NCBI GenBank assembly: GCA_029964075.1
Contig: CM057140.1
Location: 10,806,643-10,870,642 of the forward strand
Origin: Patiria pectinifera
Taxonomy: Eukaryota; Echinodermata; Asteroidea; Valvatida; Asterinidae
Length of the DNA stretch: 64,000 bases
Direction of reading: 5' to 3'
The notes under the pieces were generated by a model, which ran no database searches, was not told the origin of the DNA, and saw only the letters and a list, made by a program, of their open reading frames with translations. Position 1 is the first letter of the stretch; every line of letters begins with the position of its first letter. Shown here piece after piece: positions 1 to 13,200 of this stretch. The position numbers and the translations under genes are program-made.

Positions 1-173
1 TTTCCTTTCGTGCTTCAACGTGTGAAGTACGCATGGTTTACTTGAAATGACGTCACACTAACGAACTGGATAGACAGTGCTCACAAAGTTGTGTGCTGTG
101 TGCCAAGTAATGCTTACAGTCAGCAACTAATCAAAATGTCACCGAGCAATGATTTCTCTTTGTTCCTCACCAG

Positions 174-1540
174 TGTTGCGGTCGTGATCATGAGGTTTGG
201 CATCGGGATTCTGCAAAACAACTTCATCTCTGAGCTGTCCACATACTACAAGAATTATATCCTTTGCATGTCTGAAGTCACACAAAATATTTTATTGAAT
301 CCCCCCCCCCAAAAAAAAAACCCTAAGAAATTTGCTTCAGGAACTTTGGGCCCAATCTTGTGCAGTATTTTGATGGATTCCAACCACACAAAACAATTCA
401 TCATGAAACTTCTGTAGACCTCTCGCTTGTTTGAAGTAGTCAATGATTTTTGTTTGTACCAGAATGAGTAACTTTATCAGTACATTTACCTTGACCACGC
501 AGCACCAGCTGAATTCTTGGCCTTCTACAGTCTTCTCAACTGTTACCTGTACGCCATGGCCTTTGTTTATTCACCTTCCAAGAATGCACACAAAGGTAAG
601 CCGGAACGGACCCAAAAAACTCCAGAACAGATTTTTACTTGGAGTCATTGCCTTTTAACTCCCCATAAGCTGACCCAGCTCCATCCAAACCGAGTGCAAC
701 GGCGAAGGGCACCTTGGCAATCAAACGTCTTTAGCAAATGGCATATCTTAACCAGTCGAGTGTGAACCCATCAATCCCAAAGCACTTTGAATCAACACCC
801 AACTTTGAACAAAATGACACTATTTTTAAATTTCCCCGTCGTTCCCCCTAGTCTGAGGATAAGACATTCACGTGTGCAGAGCCACACGAACGAACGTCTG
901 AAATCCCAACATGCACATTTTATGCGACCCCGCACGTCAGCCAATCGGAGTCGACTTAAGAAACTGTGATGCCATTTTTAATCAACTAAGCTGTTGATTG
1001 GTCAATTTGGCTGCCATGTTTTTGTATAAGAACAACAGGTTACAGAAGACCCGATAGAAGGCGCCCGCTGAATGGTCAGAATCTCAAGGTCAAGATGCAA
1101 TCTTGTTTTGCATAATTAATTGCCCAATCTGCGCAAATGTCATAAACTTATATGCAAGCGGCTGTTCCATAGACTACCTTCTCCCCCCCCCAAAAAAATA
1201 AAATACCCACGGCCTACATTTTAATAGCCAGAATTTTGGAACTGGGATCTTCGTTAATTGTGTAACATTATTTTGTTTTTGACAGATTCGTACTTCAAAG
1301 ATAACCCAACGTTTTCGATGCTAAATGAGTCAGAAGATGAACTCATTTATGGGTAAGGTTTTGTTTTTATTTGTAATCTCCAAAAACCATCCGTATTCAT
1401 ACAGTAGTCCCTGCCTCTTTTATAAAAAATCTGGTAATTAATTGTGCAATTTCAAACTGTTCAGTTCTGACAGTGATGACAATGCGGTAACAAGGCCTCT
1501 CCAAAATGGCACCTCGTATCAGGAGAGCGAAGATGAGTAG
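174..1540 (+). CDS. TMEM181: TMEM181-like transmembrane protein, last four exons
   Basis: Exons at 174-256, 506-595, 1286-1352 and 1465-1540 (TAG stop at 1538-1540) join in frame to give the last 104 residues; the 5' part of the gene lies left of the window. Recognisable blocks are RFGIGILQNNFISELSTYY, AEFLAFYSLLNCYLYAMAFV, YSPSKN, DNPTFSMLNESEDELIYGSD and PLQNG. As I remember them, these follow the C-terminus of vertebrate TMEM181 almost word for word: last membrane segments, then an acidic cytoplasmic tail. TMEM181 is a multi-pass membrane protein of poorly known function, reported as involved in the action of a bacterial toxin on human cells. The intron at 257-505 has AT-AC ends, and only that splice gives the N-S-A-E-F junction of the vertebrate protein. 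Identity is fairly secure; function in this animal is unknown. Confidence 0.85.
257..505 (+). other. TMEM181: U12-type AT-AC intron in the TMEM181-like gene
   Basis: The intron begins ATATCCTTT, the exact U12 donor consensus, and ends GCAC. A branch-site match TACCTTGAC (U12 consensus TTCCTTRAC) sits at 487-495, placing the branch A 11 bases before the AC end, the normal distance for the minor spliceosome. Joining base 256 to 506 gives AAT-TCA-GCT-GAA-TTC (N S A E F). An AG at 501-502 would also stay in frame and add one proline. Confidence 0.85.
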
Positions 1541-1801
1541 TCGCCGTGGAAACGACCCATGACCTTTGACCTTTGAGGGCTTCCAAGGGTGAGATACTCT
1601 AGCTAAGTACACTGGTGTTGCCTGTGAACCAGTGTCTTACCATTTCACAGAACAGAACTAAAAAGCTGGTACCCGGCACTGTGTAATAAACGTTATGCCA
1701 GAAGGACGTTACAAAAAACAATCTTTTGAAAATACAAAAATAAGTATATAAACAGTATGAGCCCTCTCCAGGGAAAGCTTGTGTACACCGGCTTCTTTTG
1801 T
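1541..1801 (+). terminator. 3' UTR of the TMEM181-like gene with a candidate poly(A) signal
   Basis: The stop codon is followed by non-coding sequence with an AATAAA hexamer at 1685-1690, about 145 bases downstream. The region holds no other gene. Which poly(A) site is used cannot be told from sequence alone; AT-rich stretches continue to about 2300. Confidence 0.4.
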
Positions 1802-1989
1802 GGAAAGAATGTTCCAACCTGACGCTACTTCAGCCGTTGTGTACAAAGTCTATGGAGAGTATTTCCTAACAAAATTGGAAATGTTTCTCAGTTCCGGATT
1901 CATATCTTATCATCATTTTTGCAATTACTGACCTTCATTGAGATGATATAGGAAGGAAAAAAGCAGCGTCAGGTTGCAACATTCTTTCC
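1802..1989. mobile_element. hAT-type MITE, family A, copy 1
   Basis: The termini are inverted repeats of about 29 bases (left GGAAAGAATGTTCCAACCTG; the right end is its complement). The element is flanked by a perfect 8-base direct repeat TCTTTTGT at 1794-1801 and 1990-1997. The 8-base duplication is typical of hAT transposons. A second copy, in the opposite orientation, lies at 16973-17174. It has no coding capacity. Confidence 0.8.
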
Positions 1990-2574
1990 TCTTTTGTTGT
2001 TGCATTGTTTATTTTTGGTTTTGACGGTTGTTTAAACTTAAGTGATAAATACGGTAGTGGTGCACCCTCATAATCACAAGGTTATGTACAATGTACATTT
2101 ACTGTAATATTTGCATGCCAGTTGTTTTCTTTTGTTGACAAAATAAGTCATCGTGCTAATATGGGTTTGTTTGTGACTATTTTAACGGGTGAGTGGTTTG
2201 TGTTCATAATGTCTATGTAAATTATTCCTGCTTGGTTGTTGCAATGACAAATACAGACGTGATTTAATAATGTGCAATAATAGGTTTTTCTTCTTAACCC
2301 TTGTTGCTATGGATCAGCCAATCAGTGTCCAGGGTTTGATTCCATTGAAAGATACTTTAACCCTAACTCCCTAGCATAATTTACTAGGAACCATACCCAT
2401 TCAGGCAAATTCCAACACCCACATGGGAACTCGTACACACACACTGTTGGACTTAGTTTCTGGAGGTATGCCAAACCCAGTGTAAAAGACCATCAGTTTA
2501 GGGGTACTGTGCCCATTCTAACAGATTTCAACAACACCTGCTGTTGGGCTTTGATGGGTTGAGTGCGGTTAGGG

Positions 2575-2960
2575 TTAGGCCAAAAAAAAAAAGTCTCCGG
2601 TTTCTGGTATGTGCGCGCGTCGCCGTAGCCATGCGCGTCGGCAAAATGAAAAAGTTTTTTTTTCAATACAAGATGATGTTTCAAAACGCCAAACTCACTG
2701 GTTTGACTGGAATTCTGCTGCTGCACAATTTTAACGTGTTTTTAGATGGGGTTATGATCGAGAATAAGATTTATGTGGCCTCTCTGGTCACCCATATATT
2801 TGCACTAAGTTTAGTCCGGCACCATTTGCAGTCATCAGCCGACATTTGAAGCCCCCCCCCCCCAAAAAAAACAGGTAAAAAAAAAAAAAAGCCGCGTCGC
2901 CGCACCACTTTTGGGGCAAGCTCCATACCAGAAACCGGAGACTTTTTTTATTTGGCCTTA
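2575..2960. mobile_element. MITE with TAGGCC-poly(A) inverted ends, copy 1
   Basis: The left end reads TTAGGCC followed by an A tract and GTCTCCGGTTTCTGGT. The right end is the inverted complement, finishing in a T tract and GGCCTTA. A second, diverged copy is at 48965-49334. The interior has no gene. The superfamily is not assigned. Confidence 0.6.
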
Positions 2961-3518
2961 ATGAAAGACAGCATTTTTTTCTGCGATTGTAGTTTGTAGG
3001 AAACAGGGTATGATAAATTTGAAAGGGAGCTTTTTTTTCTGTGGCAGTTTTTTTTTCAAGAGCCAAACTATAATTGGAATAATTTTGTGCATGCTGTCTA
3101 TATCAAGTATCCAGTTCAACAGAAAAATGAGTAATTCAGTTAGAGGTAACACACACAAATTAATTGTCTTTCTGTTTAAAATTAGTTCTGCACAATGTTG
3201 TGGAAGTGAACATTCATACTTTCTGTAATTTGAAATGAAGTGAGCCCTCTTGTGGCTGACTTAATTCAGTCTCCTGTGAGGGAAATATTTATTTGTTCTT
3301 TGAGGGAGCCCTCTGTTGTTTGTATCTATTGATTTGTACGGGATTACGTGCACAATGAGCAAATTACATTTACATAAATTGCTCTGTTAATCTTAATCTT
3401 ACAGTTCATTGGCTTAGAAGGGCCTAATGAAACGTTACTCTCGGTAGTCCTGTTTTGACAAAAGTTTGTTTTTAAAACCCATTACAGGCAAGGGAATTGT
3501 TAAGAATCCTAGTATGTG

Positions 3519-3727
3519 TTAAGCCCGGTTCATACTTCCTGCGAATGCGAATGTGTAGCGAATTTGACGTCATGAAACATTCGCTGCGAAATTTGCCTGA
3601 GTTGGAATATGTTCAAATTATACGAAATCGCATTGCGAAGATATGTTCAAATTTTACGAAATCGCAGTGCGAATACTTGCCGTGATGTCACCAATTCACG
3701 TTCGCTTTCGAGTATGAACCGGCCTTT
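3519..3727. mobile_element. Small MITE with inverted ends
   Basis: The ends AAGCCCGGTTCATACT and AGTATGAACCGGCCTT are inverted complements bounding about 200 bases rich in TTCGC-type words and short internal duplications. No target duplication was confirmed. Confidence 0.5.
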
Positions 3728-6700
3728 ATGCAGTTAAAGAAATTGAAAAACAAAGATCTACTTTAGCAATTGGCTTGAAATTATACTATTGTTTTTTAAA
3801 ATCTGTTAAATCAACTGAAGGGACACGCTTTTTCCGAAATATTTTGCAGTTTTAATCCTTAGTATCCTGAATCCTTCAAGGTTTTACACTATTTCGATGG
3901 ATTCCGTAGGAAAGTCCAATGATGGCTTAATTTTGTTTTTGTACAAAACATGTGTCACTTGGGCTATTCCGCAATCATGAATTGTGCAGATTCACAAATA
4001 TTCGTGTATAAAAATGCCAAGGGATCAAGCACCTCTTCACAGTAAACCTTAACTGTACTATATGTGTCACAATGTGTTCATTATCTACATGAAGAACACC
4101 GTATTCAAAAGTAAATATATCAGAAAGTAAATAATTCAGTAAAAGTAAATAATTCAGAACTTAACATTCTCTTCAGCATTTAATCCGCATAGCCAATACG
4201 TTTCACAAAGTTAGCCCCATATTTAACATATGACCATTTTCAAATTGAGCGCATAACACACAAAAATGACACAGTGAAAGTGAGCTGTTAAATCTCTCAT
4301 AGTCTGATAAAAATTCAGATATTGTTTTGATTTCAAATTTTAATTGATTCACACACATTACCTTTGTGACTTCTTTCTTGAAAACAAATGCCAACACATT
4401 ACCCATCAAATGTGGACAGTTGTGGATTTGTTTTTATTTTAGCGTAGGTTGATTTCAATAATCTCATTTTCTTTTGTTGATTCATAGGTTCGTAGCAATA
4501 ACACCATCCACTGATGCAATAATGTATATGAAGTATAGTAAATGACTGTGCAAAAGAAAACACCCTAGCCAGTTTAATTTTGCATTTGTAAGACGACTTA
4601 GTTGTGATCATACTTATCGACCCAAATCAGGTTTCATAAATGTGTTAAGCGCTGAAGGTTGTTTCGTGAAGAAAAGGTGAAGAAAAACTTGCAGCATGCA
4701 TCTCTGCTGGAAACTTCACTCAGCAAGTTGATTAGCTGGACGCTTTCTGCTGAGATCAGTTTTGGCCTGACATATGGAAGTACGTTTCCCAGCAAAATTT
4801 ATGCTTTATAGAAATCAGTGGAGAACATAAACCACTAAAAAACACATATTTTTGAATCGAACTGTATTCGCTAAGCAGAACCTGTCTGTGTTCAGCCAAT
4901 AGACCATTACCATGTAGCGGCCATCTTGATTTTGTTCTCATTCAAATCAACGTAACCAAAGCGAGGCTGGAAGGAAATATAGTCTGATTCCTTTGTGCCA
5001 AGAAAACATCATTCAGTTATTGGATACAGGGAACATGACTAAAATGGTGGCAGCATGATAAAGGTCTATTTGCATACTTTGTGGCGATGGTGAATTTTCC
5101 CCTAGTTCATGACTCAGAAATTATAAGCAACTTCCGGTGAAATTGTAACATTCCGTGTTAACAAGGTGTACAGTAATGTATGTGTGTGGAATTGTAATGC
5201 TTTTTTGGTACACTGGTTATGGACTATTATTTTCATTTAACATAGGGAAGTGTAAATTTCATTAAAAAATGTATTGTTTGGATTCAAAGTATTGAGTACA
5301 CCCTGCTTTATACAATAATTCACTGAAAGAAAAACTAATTTTGACATGTTTGGGTATTTTTTTTCAATTCACGTTATTGAAACAGAGCCTTTAATAAAAA
5401 ATACATTTAGTAAAATAAATAAAACACCAATATTTAAGTTTTCTTTTCTGCATGCAAAATACGGTAATTTTCAGATATTTGCTTAAATAAGTAATTATTT
5501 ATACGAGTGATTTCCAATCAAAATGATAAACATGTGAGTACACTTTACGTGTTGATTATTTTACTTATTTTTTTTGGTCACATTTTGTTTCAATTTGAAA
5601 AGGAGAATATGTCTTTTCGAACTTGAATTACTACATCAAAGGGAAGAGGTAAATTTGTTTCGGTAATTCTATGCCCCCTCTCTTTAAAATTTACTTTAAT
5701 CAATGTGTAATTGAAATGAGTTTTATTGTAATCCATCATGATTCGCGTTTTTTTTCGGGGTTCATTGATCGGTTACATTAAAAAAATAATACTTTTTGAC
5801 ACGTGATTTGATTTTTTTCACCATTCTGAAAATGACTTGTAAATATGACGTACCTACGACTATGAAATATTCACGTGTATATAAGAGTGATGGTATTCAA
5901 ATGTACTAATTATTTGTATAATTTTGGAAATTATTTAAATCAAAAAGTAATTTAAGTTTTACTTGTGTAGATACTGTTGGTAAGCGTTTGAAAAAGAAAA
6001 GGTTTCTGTTCATTTTTGGTTCGGTTTATAGGGTAATAGGTAATGCTAACTTGGAGGGTTACGTTATTGGTTTATAGTTTGTACTGAATTAGTTTAATAA
6101 AAAAAATAGTATTGAGTTTAAACCGTGCGATGCCTTCTTTGTTTTTATCGCAAGCAGCCTGTTATGGCAATTGGAACATGTCATTGCACTAGTATTTTCG
6201 TCAGAAATTGTCAAACAAACTCATATAATGGAAAGCCAGACCTATATGAAATTGCAATTGTCTTTAAGGGCGTGGAAACAGTCAATGATTATTAACTTCA
6301 ACTAATTTACGGCACAGGCCACCATAAAAGTGCCACGCGTCAAATGAACAGACATACTGTAATTCCCATCCAAAATGTCGGTCTAGATCGAGATTGACCA
6401 ATAGGAAAGGCCCTAAAGCGCCCAGCGTGCGTGCGGGTACATGACGCGCGGTCCTTGAAAGCGATGTGATTGGATCGATCGCATCGATCTGTTTTCGATG
6501 GAAAACTTGTGGCCGCTTTGGTATAATTAGAACACATGAACAGCTGGGTCGATAAAAGGGAACAAAGGCAGAATTTGACAGTGAATTTGAAACAAAAGGG
6601 AGCAATCATAATCGTAATCGACAAAGGATTTAGTAGATTCTTTTCTTTTTAAATCTGCAACAGGTGCTCGTCCAACAACTGTCAACAAAAAAGGAAACAA

Positions 6701-9169
6701 AAGACCACAATGCGATTATGCACACTTCTGGCCTGTCAGATTCACCAGTTTGGTTCCCCACCGACTTCTGTTTAAATATGATACAACTTATCACGTGTAC
6801 TATAGTCGGGTTCCCGAACTTGACGATTCTCTGACATCTCTTAATAGACCACAGGTTTGGTATCCGTCACATTCAAAAACTATATGATAAAACTCAGCAA
6901 AACCTTGCCCTTTTCCCGAGAACGCGATTGACATCGAATTTCCCAAACCGAGCTTTGATTTCACGTACATGTATCTAAATTGATAACACATGACGGGCAT
7001 TTTTATTTGAAATCCCTTTACACCAGGAAACATCTGACTTATCAAGAACATATCCCAGTGCCAACGAAAACGAGTTCGGGTATATTTGGAAATTTTCGGA
7101 AACTGGAGAAATTCTGTTCTTTTGGTCATGTGATATTAGCACCAACCTGTTGACCTTCGATTGATAAAGAAATCAGAACTTTTTTGACTGGGTACCAGAC
7201 TTATCACTTAGTCGGGATTCTACAATTCAGTGAGGTCTGCTTTCTAGAATGACAAAGACAAGACAAAGGCTAGTCTCTCTTTGCGCATCGGTCCTTTTCT
7301 TTGTCTATACCTTGCAATAAAGGAATCATTGGCGTCTTTGATTCTTATTGTGTTCACCCCATGGATCATTGATGGAATTTTTGCGCCGGCGAATAAAGAC
7401 AAGCAATGTTTTCGGATGTTTTTAATGTTATCAGTACATTGGAAGCGGTAGTATATAGGGGTGTACCAGCTATAAATGTTTTTGAAGAGTGGTGGGGAGG
7501 GATCGAGCTCTTAATATGGAGGACGAGTTCAGGATCTGATAAGTTATCAGTGGTAACAAAAACCAAGATGGATTGTGATTTTGTGGCGACTGATGGTGAT
7601 CGGATTGGCCTTTATATATGGCAGCCATCTGGGAGGGCATTTTTGTTAATTTCATTTGGTAACAACGAATAGACTTAAGTACCAGCCATCCCATTTAAGC
7701 GGGGCAAAAACCAAGGCTGTTGTTCAAGAGGCCTATTAGCTTAATCAGAACATAAGCGTATATATATATATACATGTATATATAAACATTCCAACAAAGT
7801 TAAAAACCAAAACTCAAAACTCGCCACCCGCAGCACAAGTTGCATCCAATGAAGTCCCCCATGATTACATTCATCAATCGAAAGTATAGCAATCTGATTG
7901 GATAAACCTGTGGGTGTGTCTGTCGAATCACACACAGCCGAAAGCTCTAAATTTGCATATGTTAATATGCAGATTGACGCAGTTGCATTGGCGCCATTAT
8001 TCTGTCACAGCTGGGACACATTTTACATAAGCGCCGGGCACTAATACCCAACATGTTGCCCGGGACACCAGCTCAGTCTAAAATTGAGGTAGATATTTGC
8101 CACCCTGCGTGAAGGCAAGCCTCGTCCCCAGGTCTACTTTCAACCGCTACGAAAATAGTAGCGAGTGGTAGCATACTGACGCGTTGGGGACGTGGTTGCC
8201 TCGAGGTAGCTTGAACTGATGACCTCCACCGAGTGGTCAAATTTAGTTGAATATTTATGAGCACACGCTTGACTCCGGCCAATCATACCTAGGAAGGTAT
8301 ATTCATCATGGTGCATGGAGCCCAATGCAATTTCAGAACATGTGAGACTGATAAGTCAGGAACCATGCAGAATGTCCTTATTTCGTGGTGTCTGGCCGGT
8401 CGTTATAGTTTACCTCGGGATCCTGGACTAATCAAACTGAGCTAGTTTCAAGACTTCGAATAATTTGAAATTGATTTCCCCTGTAGAATTATCAATAATG
8501 GACCGACATCGCCAATCAATAAATACCTCAAATAAAAGCCTTTGTGTGGGAACGTTGTTTTCGTCCTTGCGAAGTATCCGTTTGTGCATTATGGTTCAAG
8601 TTTAATTTGATTGTCTCTTGATTTATAACAATTAACGATCGATAATAACACATCTGGTTATAATTATATCGACAAATTGTTGGTACCTTTTGAGTTTTAC
8701 ATAAAAACTGTCATAAATGGAAACATATAGATTGATACCCTTTTCATATCAATCAGGTCTTTTGAACATACACATAACTTTTCGGAATGCTTGAAAAACC
8801 AACGTTGTTTCAGTAGAACTGACACAACAGGTATCAGAAATGAAAGACGTTCAGAGAAATATTTGATATGTAGACCTATGTTTCAATAACTGTTAGAAGT
8901 TTTCAACGAAGTACTTCATTTTCTCAATTTTGCTGTTTTTTTTTCCTACGAGTTTTTTTTTTTTTTAATTCTCTCCCGAACCACTTGCGCACTCTATACC
9001 TAATGATTTTTTTAATGGCCATGGTACATGTACTTGAATGTGACATTTTTCCACCAGTTTTGAGCAATTGGATTGAATAATCGATTCAAATCATTGTCTG
9101 TAGTCGGGTTAAATCGGCTTTGGCCATCATCGATAGAAAAAGGTGCTACCGAGTCTGCTGATTGGTGGA
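3728..9169. other. Intergenic region without a recognisable gene
   Basis: This is mostly AT-rich sequence between the TMEM181-like gene and the large mosaic gene. It holds homopolymer tracts, a short TA repeat near 7758-7782, and short open frames on both strands with no domain-like composition and no consistent splice sites. I could support no gene, RNA or complete transposon here. Confidence 0.5.
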
Positions 9170-9389
9170 GTCTGTTATACGGATCCGAGTGGCGTCAATG
9201 TTTTCGCGCCCCGCGATTTTAAAACAATGCGCTGACGTCCTTCCCACCCGCGCACAGGATTACATTGATTTGTTTTATCTTTGGCGGGTTAGGAATTTCA
9301 GCAGACTGTTGTGGGATTATCTTGTGAAATAACGTGAGCAGGAGTTAGCATCACTTGCCATCCTGCCCGAACAGAAAGAACCACGACAG
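9170..9389 (+). promoter_or_regulatory. Putative promoter and non-coding first exon of the large mosaic gene
   Basis: A CpG-richer patch (GCGCCCCGCG near 9207, a half-CRE TGACGT near 9233) stands out against AT-rich surroundings. It leads to a strong splice donor CCACGACAG/GTACGT with the exon ending at 9389. The exon probably joins an acceptor at 10011 or 10035. No clear TATA box or start site is visible, so the left boundary is arbitrary. Confidence 0.45.
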
Positions 9390-10177
9390 GTACGTGCTTT
9401 CTTTGAACCTCGCACTAATGGTAATTTTGTTAAAGAACTTTTTAATAAGTTACACAGCCCATGTGTCCTTTCTCCTGCATTATGTTCTCCGTACCTGTAG
9501 AAGAAAGCTTGTGTAGTGGAAAGACACAGAATTTGAAAGATTCGCGCTCTTAACTCGTTATTATATTGTCATTTTCCGTTGAATCAGCTCGTCTTTTTTT
9601 GTCACTCTTGGGGAGATAAAGTGTACACTTCTGTTAAAATGGTTTTTGTTGGTATAATACACAGAAAATGACTTTCATTGTTTATGGTACTCTGGTTAGG
9701 GCATCGTTCATTACCAACGACAATTGCTCAAACGAAAGAGTGTATAATTGGCCACTGTACATTATTGCTATACATCAGAGTGCCACATCAGTTCACCAGA
9801 ACCGGGAGCCGGGGGGGGGGGTGCCCTCATGGTTACCCGTTTAATAAGCTACTGTCGAGACTTAATGAGAAGTTTGACAATCCCGATAACCTGAACACTG
9901 TGAAAACCCAGTGGTGATTGCCAATTATCAGTTCTGTGTTGTACCACTCATGAAAAGTATATGACGAAAGTACAACTCGTAATCTCATGCATGTTGTTGT
10001 TGTATTCATAGAATAATGGCGTCTTCTTTGTTTAGGTTCTTTCTGAATCACCCGTTTTACTTTACTTGGACGAGCACCCAAGCAACGCCTTCAGAGCAAC
10101 GGGGCAGGCGGCAGTATCTTCCCCCTGACTGGTTTCCCCCAAACGACACGGAGCAGACAATCTCCGTTGGGCCAAAA

Positions 10178-10241
10178 ATGAAGGCGACATGGCTTGTCGC
10201 GCTACTGGTCGTGTGTTTATTACACCGTGCCACTTGTAGTG
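10178..10241 (+). CDS. Sfp1: First coding exon: signal peptide
   Basis: ATG 10178 opens a 21-codon segment with one basic residue, a hydrophobic core (LVALLVVCLL) and a small-residue cleavage region (ATCS). The exon ends at 10241 before GTAAGA with one base of the next codon. An upstream in-frame ATG at 10016 would add 54 polar residues before the signal peptide. A good pyrimidine-rich acceptor ending at 10035 would exclude that ATG, and no other ATG lies between 10036 and 10178, so 10178 is preferred. Confidence 0.75.
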
Positions 10242-13200
10242 GTAAGAAGTTCCCCTGAACTGCATCCGGATATATTGGTGTTTTATTTATTAACGGAACT
10301 AAACCAAACCAACCAGACCAAATCAGACCACACCGAACCGAACCAAATCAAACTGAAGCGAACCGAACCAAATCAAACTAAACCCAAACCAAACGTTTAA
10401 CAAACCAAACTAAACCGTGCCGTCGGAAAAACCAACTTAACTAAAGAAAACAGAACCAAACAAACCACACTAAAACCGAACTGAACCGAATCAAACCAAA
10501 CCACACTAGGCCAGTAACGGATTTCGGGGAGGAGAGTCGCAAACTCCCTCCCCTATTCAGCCGCCGACCAATGTTTTAAAAAAAGCAGTCAACTGGGGCC
10601 AAGATAATAAGCTATAGTTCCAAACATGTTTTCCTCAAATTACCTTAGAATGCAGGAGAAATAATAGTAGATTTCAAAATTGTCCCGGGGCCCCCAGCAA
10701 GACCATCGGCACGCCTGCCAAAAGTTCAAACGAACCCCTCCCCGTTTCCTGAAAGCTCCGCCCCTGCTTGCAGACCATTAGCATTTTCTTATAAATATAT
10801 TTTGGATTTATTTCCAGACGTTCCTTGCTCCTGTGCTGATGTTAAGGCTAGAGGGTCTTCACACAGTGGTGACTATGACATCGACCCAGGAAATGGTGTG
10901 ATGTCTGTGTACTGCGACATGTCGGGAAGCGAACGTAAGTAGGCATTTTTAGAATTGTTAAGTTGGTCTAAAATTAAGTATTAATTTTAGACACTTTCCA
11001 AATAATCTTCAGCAAGACCATAAATTAAACTTTTGCGCATATATAGTTTTTTGAATAATTTAGCATTTTTTTCATTCGGAAAAAAAGTGCTCAAAAATAC
11101 GGAGAGTCGTATTATCGTCGACGTTATAAATCCACCAGAATCTGGATTTGCAAAGAGTAACAAAGTAATGGCACTATAGATAAAGACATTTGTGAATTTG
11201 TTTAAGGTATAGAGGGCTTTTATCTAACCACATAATTTAAATAAACGGTGTCAGTGCCTGAAGCACTGCTTCCAAAATGTGATCGATATTTTTTAGTCAA
11301 AAACGGTCCTGGCATTAATATTGAGGGGGAGGGGGAAATAACCATTGAAAGCACGGTACTGATGACTTCAACCTTCCAATTTCTGATGTTTTTTTTCTTT
11401 TAACCAGCGATAACCATCGTCCACCACGATCACGAGTTTGAGAACCGAGAAGATCGCCTGGTGGACAACTGCGAAGACCCTGGAAGCTTCACCGCCAGCA
11501 TCAATTATAATGCCGGACCAGAGCAAGTTATTGCCCTGGCCGACAATTCGGAGTACTGCGAGCAGTTCATCAGCTACGTTGTGAGTAAACTGTCTTCTTT
11601 TCTAGATGTTTATCAATATTTGTGCTTTAGAAAAGCGGGTCCAATAAGTGATTACTCATAACATTTGGATAAATGTTGGGTTTATGACACCTTTTTCAAT
11701 TCCTTTTACTTCAGCCACTGCCAGACTCGTTGGGGATCATTCATTCTCACACGCCTCTCCCAAACTCTGGAACAATCTTTCACTTAAACTACGACAGTGT
11801 TCTTTATTTCAATCATTCAAATAATTTCTCAAGACAAATGTCACTCTTTCAGTTTTATGGCATATACGTTTTGATTGTTTGTTCTTGTAGAACGCACTAT
11901 TACGAGCGTTTTACTCGGCGGATACCGGCGCTATAAGTTTTCATTACACTGGGGCCTATCCATAGAGCTATATTATTCTAAGAGCGCTAACTCGATGTAC
12001 AAAGAAATGCCTGATGGGCGCATCCATGTTTGTGCACAAACCTATGGAAAACTCGAAAATTTGTAAGGCTTTTGTACGGCTATTTGCATATCTGCGTTTG
12101 TATTCCATACCGGTGCGTCATCGAAACCGATACGCCCATAATCGAAACGCATGATCAGGCAAATGAGCGTTTCATTTTGCTCTGCGTAAACAGCGCAACG
12201 TGTGCGCGTCCGCTGCAGATGCTTTTCGCCGTGACGTTTTTTGAACCGTCATAACGCGCTTAAGTTGTTTGCGTAACTTCTACTTGCGCGTTGCATTTAG
12301 AGTACACTTTTAAAATTCAATCCATCTATTTTGATTGTGTTCTACAAACACACACATAAATTCAAAACGTCTGCGCCCAGAGCGGCTTTAAAGCATCTCC
12401 GCGCGCGCAAGAATGAGGAGTTTAATATAGTATTCATAAATACCTAAGACAGTTTACGCATTCCTATTGGTCGAGAGCCCATCACGTGGCCAGTCTTAAA
12501 CGGATGATAAAGACATGGCTAGCTGGTCTTAAACACTTTTCCAGTGTCACAATAAAATGTGGACTCCTAAAAATCCAGTGCCTCTTATCGTTTCATTGGT
12601 TGAACGTTCACAATCCTCACGTAGGCATGCGCAACACTTCCAGGGAGTTAGAATTTTATAGTTCTAAATTCAAAACGCAACGCGCCAGGTGCGTTCTGCG
12701 CGACGTCGCGTAGAACATGATACGCGCGCGTCAATCTCCATAAAAGGGTTGTTTACATCTTACTCGCCAGCTGAACACTCCATTATTTTGCAAGAGGGAT
12801 GTTTCATAAAGCATAAAGTGAATTTGTTGAACAAAATCGGGATGTTTTGAACGAATTATATGATTTTTGTTTACCGAAAAGGTATTTATGAATGGGAATA
12901 AATATGTGCTCCGTCGGTATTTATCACTCTGTTTAATACCACTTAGAGTTTTGGTGCTGATAATTACCCTCGCCTCCGGCTCGGGTAATTATCAGCACCC
13001 AGACTCTAAGTGGTATTAAACAGAGTGATAAAAACCTCCGGGGCACACATTTATTCCCTTAATTAAATATAGCTCTGTGGGCCTATCATAATTATTCGCC
13101 CACAGCGGTGAAATGAAAAACAGCGCTGACACTGGAGGACCATAGGTGCGTTGTTGTCCCGTTTTAATTTGCTCGGTGAAAACAACTGTACTTTTCACCT

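Noticed and set aside
6282-7129. Minus-strand open frames of about 100 codons in the intergenic region
   Set aside because: No domain, repeat family, codon pattern or splice signals support them; they are as expected by chance.
10016-10177. Upstream in-frame ATG as the true start of the mosaic protein
   Set aside because: It would place the signal peptide at residue 55 and needs the weaker acceptor. It is kept only as an alternative.
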